The translations under genes and the position numbers were made by a program. This document shows positions 42,449 to 51,760 of a stretch of 64,000 bases of DNA, one piece after another. Position 1 is the stretch's first letter. Each line of letters starts with the position of its first letter. The stretch is from Alopecurus myosuroides (Eukaryota > Streptophyta > Magnoliopsida > Poales > Poaceae). The notes under the pieces are model-generated. The model did not search any database and was not told the origin of the DNA. It worked only from the letters and a program-made list of their open reading frames with translations. The stretch is from contig CM054058.1 in the NCBI GenBank assembly GCA_028641055.1, forward strand, positions 500,295,919 through 500,359,918, in the 5' to 3' direction.

Positions 42449-43375
42449 CACTAGCTTCTCAACATTCTTCACGCTATCGTCCGTGACCAAAATAACACCC
42501 TCCACCATCTTCGGGTCCGAGACAAGTTCCCCGGTCGGAGTTACTTTTCTGTACCTCGACCTCATGAATTTATGGAATTGCGGGTCATAGGCATACTTGG
42601 CGTAAGGGTTCTCAATCCCTTTTTCAATGTAGGCCTGGTCCTCTTTCGCCCAAATTGGCTCCTTCCCGTCGTAGCCACGACAGCCGAGATTGTGGTGACC
42701 GATGTTCTTCGACGCTAGATCCTTCCCCCATCCCGTTTGCTTCTTAGTGACATCAAGCGACTCGTTATCTAGGAAAGTCTTGAAGTCATCGGGCGTAATC
42801 CGCGGGAAGTGGCGATGGATCTCTTCGAATGGTGTCGATTCCTTAATCATCGCCCTCACCATAGTCTTGTAATTGCTCAGGGCTTTGGTGAATCTAGTGA
42901 GGGCGAGTTTGTTCACGAGGTTGCCCTTCAGATTCTCGTTGTTGTAGGGGGGAGGGAACTCGTACCGCGCGTGCAACCTCGAGATGAGTTGGGCGCGCAG
43001 AGTTAGTTTCTTCTTGAGAGTCGGCTCGTTGACATTGACGACGTCTCGAAGTATCGCGCCAATTTGGAGGAAGTACCCCTTCACAAGGTCCAATGGCATT
43101 AGAGGCGTGCCACTGGAAGGGTCCACCTCCGTGAATTTCTCTCGAACGGTGCCGACCTTGTTCGGAGCTCGCTTCCGACGCTTGTTTCCCGTCGTGCTGC
43201 TCCCTGAGGGACCCCCGGCGCCACTATCAGTGGTTTCCTCCTCGCCACCGGTGAGCCCGTCATCATTGTGGGGCTCGACATCATGGTCAGTTTCTGTCCG
43301 ATCTTCCTCTTGCGACTCTCGGGCCATAAGGATGCAGTGGTCCAATAAAGCCGGATCCGTAGTAGAAGAAGACAT
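42449..43375 (-). CDS. TNPA-like first coding exon of CACTA-3 accessory gene
   Basis: The layout parallels CACTA-1 25836-26765. It has an acidic N-terminus, a basic NKRRKRAPNKVG tract, QLISRLHARYEFPPPYN, a Lys-rich helix, and the signature GHHNLGCRGYDGKEPIWAKEDQAY. The exon ends at donor GTAAGAAAT (about 42449). The conserved hairpin leader is at 43416-43510, ~40 bp before the ATG. DNA binding to the subterminal repeats is expected by analogy only. Confidence 0.7.
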
Positions 43376-43415
43376 GCCCTAGCTAGCAGTAGACAAAACG
43401 TATACTGTTAGTCAC

Positions 43416-43510
43416 CGGAAAAATTCGGCGTGACCTCGGCTATATATAAATGGTCATGCCGGAGTGCCAGAAATTCGCTGGAACGGAAATGAATCAACGT
43501 TCCGACAAAA
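43416..43510 (-). promoter_or_regulatory. Conserved leader with hairpin upstream of CACTA-3 accessory gene
   Basis: AAAAATTCGGCGTGACCT (43418-43435) is followed by arms ATTCGCTGGAACG (43473-43485) and CGTTCCGACAAAA (43498-43510) around the loop GAAATGAATCAA (43486-43497). Confidence 0.65.
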
Positions 43511-44170
43511 CATTGGCACTCAATGTACCTGCAACAGAAATTGAATGCACACATGCATGGCCACAAAAACAGTTCCTTGCATTGCTGTCATCACATGGCA
43601 CAAAAACTCCCAGGAAATTCATATATCATGCCAAAAAAACCTTCATATATATTGATCAAAGTAAAATACTGCACTTAATTAATAACAAATCACGGAGAAT
43701 TCTAGCAGTGTCCAAAGCTTCAGTGTTCTATTCACATGTAATTAGTAGGTGATTCAGCTAGTGTAAGAAATATAGCATTTTATACTATGAGCTGAACTAC
43801 CAGAATCCAGAAATAATGGTACATGATCAGATCCAGTTCTAGCTAAAGCATGTAGCAGCAGTAGTATGAGGGCGTTGGAAGAGGGGGGGCTGACCTGGGT
43901 TCGTCGTGGGCGTGGGCGACGGCGGCGTGGGTGACGACGGCCGGCGTGGACGACGATGATGAGAGGGACGGCGCGCGCGCGCGGCGTGCTCCCGCTCCTC
44001 CTCCCCTGCTGCTCGATCCCGCTCCTCCTCCGCTGCTGCTCCTGCTCCTCCTCCTGCTGCTGCTCCCGCTCCTCCTCCTCCTCCTGCTCGACAACGACGA
44101 CGGCGGCGTGCGATGAGAGAGGCGACGGCGTCGTGCGATGAGAGAGGCGACGGCGGCGCGCGGTTTGGGA
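43511..44170. promoter_or_regulatory. Intergenic leader of CACTA-3 accessory gene, with GC-rich block
   Basis: An AT-rich stretch (43511-43842, nothing recognised) is followed by a CpG- and CTC-repeat-rich block (43843-44170) corresponding to 29770-30250 of CACTA-1. A donor-like AG|GTCAGC occurs near 43889 on the minus strand. I take it as promoter and non-coding exon. Protein frames in it (Ser/Arg-rich, Leu-rich) are compositional. Confidence 0.4.
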
Positions 44171-44223
44171 TCGATATGAAACAGAGTGATTATGCGGGTT
44201 GTGAGTTAGCAGAGCGAGGACTT

Positions 44224-44790
44224 ACAGGCGCACAACGAGTGAAATGCACCTGCGCTATCCCTTACCCCAGGCGAACAAACAGAGGTGCGCCTGCGCTAAT
44301 GTTCTTAGCGATTCGTTGTGCGCGGGCCCACAGAGGTATACCCCAGGCGCACATATTGAAAAATGCGCCTGCGCTAAGCATTAGAACCGGTTTGTATCAG
44401 AAACCGGTTCTAAAGGTATGTCCCCTGGGCCCACCTAGCTACCCGCACAAATGGCCGCAGGCCTTTAGGACCGGTTTGTATAACAAACCGGTCCTAAAGG
44501 CCTGCGGCCATTTGCTGCCTGTAGGTATGGGGCCCAAGGGACAGACCCTTTAGAACCGGTTTGTGATACAAACCGGTTCTAATGTGCTTGGCTCGATGCC
44601 CTGTTATGCGCGGCCCCACAGATCCTTACCGCAGGCGAATTATCTATGTAATGCGCATGCGCTAAATTTCGTAGGATTTTGCTTTGCACGGTCCCACATG
44701 GCATTACCCCAGGCGCATGTCCTGTAAAAAGCGCCTGTGATATATATTACCCCAGGCGCGTTTTCCCGATGATGCGCCTGTGCTAAGATT
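44224..44790. repeat. Internal repeat block of CACTA-3 with embedded palindromes
   Basis: Copies of TACCCCAGGCGCA and TGCGCCTGCGCTAA surround a ~200-bp inverted structure (44381-44582) built from three TTAGAACCGG...CCGGTTCTAA-type palindromes. Confidence 0.85.
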
Positions 44791-45048
44791 TTCTAAATTA
44801 CACAGCCCCACCCCGGCCTGGGACACATCGAGCAATACGAATGCTATAATATGTGGCTCCCCCACGTTGGTTTTCACTTAAAAAATACATACATATGAAA
44901 GTTAACATGTGCAAAAATATTTCATGTCGCATCGAGCGTAAATAGATTGGTTTAGCGAGACCGCAAGTGTTTCTCTCTAAAAACACATTGTATGCATAGT
45001 AGCTATTAGCATGTTATATCGCGAGTATTTCCCTCTCTCAACCTTTCG

Positions 45049-46205
45049 TCACAATATTAGTCTTGCCTTTCTTGGTCGATGTTGAATACGTGACCGCCAT
45101 ATTGTGACTTCTTCTTGTGAATGGAAGACCTGCCCTAGGTAGTGTGGTCCTGCTTCTTCTTGTGGTGTATCGTTTTCACCGGGTTCTTCCATCATCGGGT
45201 CTCCGACTAAGCCGTCGAAGTCCTTCTCATCGGCGACTCCATCCATTCCGACGAGGGCCCTTTTTCCTCTCCTTACGACAACACGACTAGGCTTTGCCGG
45301 GTCGGTTATGAAGAAGCATTGCTCCACGTGCTTAGCCAATACCCAGGGCTCATTTTGCGCGGTGGGGTTCTTGGACTTGGGTTTGTTGGCTTCAGACATC
45401 GACATAGTGGTGAAATATTCGTCTTCTTTCGTGACGTTTGTAGCCCATCTAACATGGAACATCGGCACCTTTACCCCAACGTAGTCAAGCTCCCAGATTT
45501 CCTCGATCTTTCTGTAGTATCTTCTAACCTCTTCACCCGTGTAAGATTCCATCGTTGTAGACGAGTTTTGATAGTCGCTACTTTTGTCTCTTTCCTCCGT
45601 GTAGAATGTGTACCCATTGATGTTGTATGGATAGGGGCCATATGACAAGGCCAATACAATTTTATCTTTCTCACATGTCATTGGCGGGGGATCGGCATCA
45701 ATCTGCTTCTTGAACCATGTCGCGAAAGAGGAGCTTCAGACACAGCCACGGGGGGAGGTTGTACATCCATACAAATACGGGCCAGGTGCTATGTTTGCTA
45801 CTCTGATTTCCAAACGGATTGAGACCGTCGGTGCTCGCACCAAGCCTGATGTTCCTTGGGTCGTTCCCGAATTCCTCATCGAATGCGTCTAATGCTTTCC
45901 ACTGACGTGCATCCGAAGGGTGTGTACTTAGCACTGGTTTTTCAACACGTTCTGGATCGCTCAGCACCGCCTTCTTTCTGTCCTCGTGCCAGCGCATGAG
46001 CTTTGCTTCCTTGGGGTCCACGAAGTACCGCTGCAGACGGCCGGGATCAATGAGTGGAAAGTACCACACAACTTTCGTAGGAGCTTTCTTCGTCCCCCTC
46101 TTGTAACAATCAGACCGCACACCGGACATTTGATCTGGTCCGCGTGCTCGTTACGGTAAATTATGCAGTGGGGTGGATAGGGGTGGTGGTGGGTGGCTGG
46201 CCGCA
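45049..46205 (-). pseudogene. TNP2 transposase remnant (CACTA-3)
   Basis: Two blocks remain. 46205 to ~45737 encodes HCIIYRNEHADQIKCPVCG through STDGLNPFGNQSSKHSTWP and YNLPPWLCLK. ~45731 to 45049 encodes FATWFKKQ through the DUF4216-like region (IWELDYVGVKVPMFHVRW) to the C-terminus. Compared with CACTA-1, ~225 N-terminal residues and ~545 central residues (including DUF4218) are missing. A frameshift near 46100 splits the first block. The deletion junction (45731-45737) is sharp. Confidence 0.85.
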
Positions 46206-46227
46206 CTTATATTGGGGACAAATAATA

Positions 46228-46595
46228 TTACCAGGCGAATATGTTCTGGGAAGCGCCTGCGCTAAGTGGTGCTACCCCAGGCTATTCTTTGTCCCAGGCG
46301 AACAACGTACCTGTGCGCCTGCGCTAAAGGGAGCTACCCCAGTCCACTTTTTACCCCAGGCGCTTCTGCACTTACTCGCCTGTGGTATCTGTTATACCGC
46401 AGGCGAACTGAGATGCGATTCGCCTGCGGTAAAGGAAGCGTGCCAGGGTCGGCCGTGGTTGGCCCTGCCACACTTTACCCCAGGCGCTTCCGGTTTCTGT
46501 TCACCTGGGGTAACTGGCCTACCCCAGGCGCACCAAATTGCGCTTCGCCTGCGCTAATTAACCCAGGCGCACAGTTTTCCTTGTTCGCCTGTGGT
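46228..46595. repeat. Right subterminal repeats of CACTA-3
   Basis: A dozen or so copies of the CCCCAGGCG(A/C) motif and its complement. They begin where the truncated transposase ends. Confidence 0.85.
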
Positions 46596-46629
46596 AGGAT
46601 ATGCTGCTATAAGCAAATCTCTAGTAGTG

Positions 46630-47388
46630 TAAGCATGAAGATAACATGATAGATTGATAATCAGAAGACATATTATTTAACATTCATCAGATCCCAGCAA
46701 ACACAACATGTAGCATTACATAAAGATGATCTTGATCATGATAAGAAGCTCACAAGATCTAAACATGAAGTACAAAGTGGAGATAACAACCATCTAGCTA
46801 CTTCTATGGACCCGTAGGCCAGTGATGAACTACTCACGCATCACTTCGGAGGAGGGTATGGTGGTGTAGACCCCTCCGGTGATGATTTCCCCCTCCGGCA
46901 GGGTGCCGGGGAGAGCTCCAGAACCCTCTCAATTTCGGGATGACGTTGACGGTGGCCTCGGGTGTTTCTCGGAAAAAAGTGGGATATCCCTAGGGATTAT
47001 GTCTCGGGGGGATGAAATAGGCGAAAGGGCAGAGGCGGTGGAGGTCTTGGGGGGCCCCACACACACCCCCGCGCGCGGCCAAGGCGGGGGCGCCGCCCTA
47101 TGGTGTGGGCCCCCTGAGGCCCCCCTCCGTGTCTCTTCGGGACTCCGTGGAACCTTCGGGAATTCTAAGGCTTCCGGGCTTCGAATTTTCCAATTCCAGA
47201 AATATTTCCAGAACAACTTTTCTGAAACTAAAAGCAGCAGAAAACAGGGAACTGGCTCTGTGGCATCTTGTCAATAGGTTAGTCTCGAAAATCGATAAAA
47301 ATGACATAAAGTGTATAGAAAACATGTGGGAAACAATAAGAAAAAAATATGGAACATCAGAAATTAAGGATACGTTTATGACGTATCA
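46630..47388 (-). repeat. 5' LTR of element D, second part
   Basis: It resumes after the TAA duplication. It contains CTCCGGCAGGGTGCCGG (46892), a GC-rich tract with GGGGGGCCCC (47050) and the end GTTTATGACGTATCA (47388). The final 340 bp are repeated next door. Confidence 0.75.
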
Positions 47389-47723
47389 GGGGGGCCCACA
47401 CCTCCCCATGGTGCGGCCAGGGGGCGCGCCGCCCTATGGTGTGGGCCCCCTGAGCCCCCCCTCCAGGTCTCTTCGGGACTCCGTGGAACCTTCGGGAATT
47501 GTAGACTTCCGGGCTTTGAATTTTCCAATTCCAAGAATATTTTCAGAACAACTTTTTTGAAACTAAAAACAGCAGAAAACAGGGAACTGGCTCTATGGCA
47601 TCTTGTCAATAGGTTAGTCCGGAAAATCGATAAAAATGACATAAAGTGTATAGAAAATATGTGTGAAACAATAAGGAAGCAACATGGAACATCAGAAATT
47701 AAGGATATGTTTATGACATATCA
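47049..47723. repeat. Tandem duplication of an LTR end
   Basis: 47049-47388 and 47389-47723 are direct copies of the last ~340 bp of the element D-type LTR. Both start GGGGGGCCCC/GGGGGGCCCA and end TATGACRTATCA. They differ by scattered substitutions. Confidence 0.85.
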
Positions 47724-48248
47724 GTTATATGCACAAATAAATAATTTGTTTCCTATGAGAATGTTTCCATCCACCTCTTTTGAAAAACACAAGTTTCTGC
47801 CGATTCAGATAGAAACGGGTCAATTTGAACTACAGGTGCCTCGTAGTTTGCTCATGGTTTTTAAAAAAAATATTTTTTAGTTACGCAACTAACTATTTCA
47901 TCATAGATATACCAAGAGTTTCTCAAAATTCAACCTCTAGCCCCGCTGGAGAAAAACCTAGCTTGTAGGTCTACACCCGGTAACCGTTAATCCTTTCTTG
48001 TTTGTTCCGTTCTTGGTCATGAATTTTTTTGAATAATGTAGCTTGAATAATATGCATGACGATGTAGCTATGTTTCTCCTTTTCGAAACGAGCTAAAGAA
48101 CGTCGAAATCCGAATTCGAATGCGAAAGTTATGCTCAAAATGGTAAGTCAAAAAGAAAATACTAGGATACGCCGACGGTTGGTGCCGGCGTAGCAAAAAA
48201 AAAAGGCCGACAGGGTTGCCGTTGGCGTATAAAACTTCTCCCGTAGTG
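47724..48248. mobile_element. Fragment of another CACTA family
   Basis: It ends CTTCTCCCGTAGTG at 48248 (CACTACGGGAGAAG on the minus strand). Preceding GCCGACGG / GCCGTTGGCGTATAAAAC motifs (48170-48235) are the subterminal type of a separate grass CACTA family. No left terminus is visible and nothing coding. The left boundary is uncertain. Confidence 0.6.
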
Positions 48249-51138
48249 AATAGATGTATCTGGACTTGAATATCTCAATGACAATTATTTTGAGACGGAG
48301 GGAGTAGTAAAAGTAGACTGTAATACATCGTGATAGATATAGAGGCAGGATTAAAAAAAGGTTAAAAAGATACATTGCTCTTCGGATTATTATAACAAAC
48401 GACGGCTACCAATCTTCTAGCCAGCAGCTCACGACCTTTTTGCGAAGATTATGGCATGAAGGTATATGGGTCATCAGCGAGTTGCCGCGCACGAGTTTCA
48501 TCTTGGCAGCTCAAACAACAAATGCAAGCCAACAAGGGCACCGTGAATCCCGAGCTCAAGCTGAAATCTCCCCGGGTAACACGCTATATACATCGAATAA
48601 AAGGAGTACCGGTTAAAAAAAAAGAATAAAAGGAGCGGGTACCTATCGGCACAAGATCCACCACTGATTTGTGCATTGAGATCCGTGCCAGAGACAAAAC
48701 ATACTTGATTCATAAAATTCATAAATGTTTCATTGGTGAGCACGCTGAATTTACGGTGAATCGTGTGCCACGGTAAGTACCGGCCCGCGTTAAAAATGGC
48801 ATTCGCCAAGTACGTAGTGCCAATGTCCCCATGCATGATGACTGGACGCCGTGGAAGACATGGTGATCGTACAATGCGGGCCATGCTAAAAAGTGGCCAC
48901 ATGTCTGTTGTTACCTACGATGAGGGCCGTGCTAAAAAGCGGGGCATTCAAAGTCTGGGACCTAGCTAGTCTTCTTCTGACTCAAGCAATCCAGTACGGG
49001 ACATAACAAACTGTCCTCACAACTGGGAAAAGGGCCAACCGCATCCGAGGGCGGTGTTCAAGTCACGGCCAAACGTTTTATGTACTACTACTCACTCGGT
49101 TCCATATTACTCTATTTGAAATGAGTTTATCTAGACATATTTTAGTGCTAGATATATCTATTTGAAAGTCATCTAATATGGAACGAAGGAAGTACACGGG
49201 GCGGAACGATTCAAAAGGCGTGCATGCGTGTCGCATCGCCACAGGACGGGTTTGCGTGCACCAACACACCGGTTTTAATTACGTACCCACGCATGCACCA
49301 ACCCACGGGACTATATTACGTTTCTGTACTCGTTATGTCACCAACGATACCGAACATGCATTAACACATGGTGCCATGTTCCATCTGCGAACCAGCGTGG
49401 GGAGCTCATTACCCAAATCATGGAACAAGCAGGATTTACCTCTGCAAAAAGAAGGAAACTCCGGGGAGCCGACGCCAACTCCAAGATGGCAACGCTTAAG
49501 AGTCGACGAGTGAGCGACATGACCAAACCAGACCGAAGGAGGCGCCGTCCATCTGTACATCCATCGCTTAGTTGTTGGTGGCCTACCTTCGCAATCCAGA
49601 GAGGTCCTTCCCAACTCGGTGACCATTTGCAAATTTCCGACTCCACGAGCCGACTCGGAGTATCACTCTCCGGACTAAGTCGCCGACTTGAAAAATCTTC
49701 AGTCAAACCTTCATGTTGTAAGATGTGGCTACCCGTGACGTCTCATTATCGATGTACCTTAAGGACATCAAGCGTTTATCAACCACTTTGTCAATGTTTT
49801 CCATCATGCGACCAAAGTACCCATTGGCCAATTTTGTTTGATTGTTTTGCGAACCTCAAGGCAGGAAGGTTTACTTCAATAGGTAAAATGGTGTAACACT
49901 ATAGGTATCAACCCTACCTATCGATGCTATGATACTATCGAAATAACACCAATATAGAAGAAAAAACTCTTAACGCGGACAACATCTTCTTTGTTTTAAA
50001 ATGATTGTTTAGAAACAATAGCATGCATCAAATAGTTCACATAAACATGGACGCAATTTATAGTTCACAATTCAGCTAGTATTTATGAGAAATAATGGTT
50101 GGAGCTACCAAAGGATCACGCTAAGTAGTTCCAACAAACTCAACTAAAAAACTAAGAGGTGATAATTACTAGATGATTGTATGTATGTTCACTAAGCATT
50201 GTCCAGAAATATATAATCATGTGATGTGGGTGCTAAGCCAGTCTCCCATGCATAACTCCTTTACTTAGTACCTAAAAACCAAATGAACCACAAGGGTGAG
50301 TACATAAATAATTAGCAACTATTAGAGCGAAATTATCGAGGGAAAAATATCGACAACAAAACATGGGAATATGTTGCTCAGACTAGACCATGAGCTACCA
50401 TGTACTCATCGAACTTGGATCGAAACTAGCCAATTGAGACGGTCTCTCCCTCAACTAAGAAAAAAAAAGGGTTCTCGTCGAATTTTATCGGAACTAGCTA
50501 GCCGCTTCTGAGCAATTTCTCACCAAGTTAGCTATGAAATCAAGAAAGTGCAATATTTTGGAACATGTACGAAGAAACACAATCGAAATAGCCTAATAAG
50601 TCCGAAGTGAACCATTTGGACAAGTGTATCCATCAACAAGAGCAATAAATCAAGCAGTCACACAATGGAAAAACATATATAGGGAACGACGGTTTGACAT
50701 GCACTTGACTTAACCTCGACGTTAAACAAAAGAATTAATGTCTGCACTGGATATCCCCGTATTTGTTGATGAATTTCGCTAAAAAAATCTATACAGGAGT
50801 ACTACTAATTCATACACACTTACGTTTTAGCTTCCATGAGTTAACCGATCATCGACAGGATGCACATACTGAATTCTACTCCATCTGTCTCACATTAATT
50901 ATCTCAAAGTTGGTCAAAATTGGATGTATAAGGTTACTTGAGTACTAATAAATCTAATTCATACACACTTATCGTTCTAGCTTTCAAGAGTTAATTAACC
51001 ATCGCCAGGATGCACACACTGATCGAATTCTACTCCCTCCGTCTCATATACATCCACTTTTGACCCACTTGAGACAATTATATGAGACATGGCCGGAAAA
51101 GTATTACCCTATTTAAAAAGAGCGGCTTCGAAAATATA
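48249..51138. other. Intergenic DNA with MITE and gypsy scraps
   Basis: No host gene is recognised. Contents: a single Stowaway-type arm (GAGACGGAGGGAGTA, 48293-48307); a Stowaway at 49087-49194; a weak minus-strand match to the C-terminus of a Ty3/gypsy pol (VGDLVRRV, then WSPSWEGP, 49560-49710, broken frames); and single Stowaway-like arms near 50879 and 51028. Stretches 49900-50870 show nothing I can name. Confidence 0.5.
49087..49194. mobile_element. Stowaway MITE
   Basis: The inverted ends ctcactcggttccatatta and taatatggaacgaaggaag flank ~70 bp of AT-rich DNA. TA dinucleotides at both ends fit the Tc1/mariner target duplication. Confidence 0.7.
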
Positions 51139-51233
51139 TACTCCCCGTCCTAAATTAATTGTCTCAAAGTTGGACAAAAGTGGATGTACTTTTTGTCCAG
51201 CTTTATGACAATTAATTTGGGACAGAGGGAGTA
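51139..51233. mobile_element. Stowaway MITE upstream of the acyltransferase gene
   Basis: The ends ctccccgtcctaaattaatt and aattaatttgggacagagg form a long inverted repeat. TA duplications lie at 51139-51140 and 51232-51233. Confidence 0.8.
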
Positions 51234-51237
51234 CTTA

Positions 51238-51522
51238 GAGCAAGTACAATAAGGCCATGTAAGCGGGCTATAAGAAATTAAATAATATACTTATGCTTAG
51301 TTGGATGAGAGAGAAGAGGAGAGAGAAGAGAAGCGGGCTACAAGATAGTAGCCAGCTCTTGCACGTGCTCATAGGCACTTTGTGAGAGTGTAAGGTGGAC
51401 CATGTGTTGACAAAATAGTTCATGCATATAGTATACTATTGTATATGTTGGCTATAAACTGGCTATAAGATGACATGGCAATGCCTTATAGCCAGTAGCC
51501 GGCTCTATTATTAACCATGCTC
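51238..51522. mobile_element. Tourist-like (PIF/Harbinger) MITE
   Basis: The inverted ends are GAGCA...TGCTC, with TTA duplicated at 51235-51237 and 51523-51525. It contains 'gggctataagaaat' and 'ggctataaactggctataag', common in grass MITEs of this type. Its right end is ~240 bp upstream of the acyltransferase start codon. Confidence 0.7.
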
Positions 51523-51705
51523 TTAGAGGGAAGCAGGCAACCACTACTGGTAAGTGATGTTCATATCTGTGACCAAAAAACATCAGGATCTAATAGGGCT
51601 GGCGCCGGCCGGATGGGGTTCGTTCACTCGGTCGCTCGATATGAGGTGGGAGAGAGTGACATGTCAACATACACGAGCAAATGATTACGAGTTTGGTATC
51701 TCTCC

Positions 51706-51712
51706 TATATAA
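51706..51712 (+). promoter_or_regulatory. TATA box of the acyltransferase gene
   Basis: TATATAA lies 49 bp before the ATG at 51761. This would give a very short leader (about 20 nt) if the usual spacing holds. Confidence 0.6.
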
Positions 51713-51760
51713 CCATTTGGGTATCTTGATCGCTGTTCGCAAAATTAAACAAGGCCGGAA

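Larger units (their letters stand above)
38773..46629 (-). mobile_element. CACTA-3: CACTA transposon with accessory gene and gutted transposase
   Basis: The ends are CACTAGTAGGGAAAAGGC (38773) and TCTCTAGTAGTG (to 46629). The target TAA is repeated at 38770-38772 and 46630-46632. Subterminal motifs are of the TACCCCAGGCGCA / TGCGCCTGCGCTAA type. The gene order is the same as in CACTA-1, but TNP2 has lost its N-terminus and about half of its middle. The accessory gene has one in-frame stop (TGA, 40046-40048). It is therefore non-autonomous. It sits inside the LTR of element D. Confidence 0.9.
36198..47388 (-). mobile_element. Element D: non-autonomous Athila-like gypsy element, split by CACTA-3
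   Basis: It comprises the 3' module (36198-37112), one ORF (37113-37766), a tRNA-Asp primer site (37900-37917) and a 5' LTR (37928-38772 plus 46630-47388) ending GACGTATCA. It has no recognisable gag, RT or integrase, and its 3' LTR is missing at the junction with element C. The LTR type differs from that of element B at its TG end but shares the CA end. Confidence 0.75.

Noticed and set aside
43843..44141. Ser/Arg-rich and Leu-rich small proteins
   Set aside because: GC-rich CTC-repeat leader of a CACTA gene; no domain, no start context, frames open on both strands.
48498..48902. Minus-strand 134-codon frame
   Set aside because: No recognisable domain, low-complexity Phe run, located among MITE and gypsy scraps.
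49338..49896. Possible host gene on either strand
   Set aside because: The best reading is a broken C-terminal gypsy pol segment on the minus strand (VGDLVRRV, WSPSWEGP in different frames); too decayed for a gene call.
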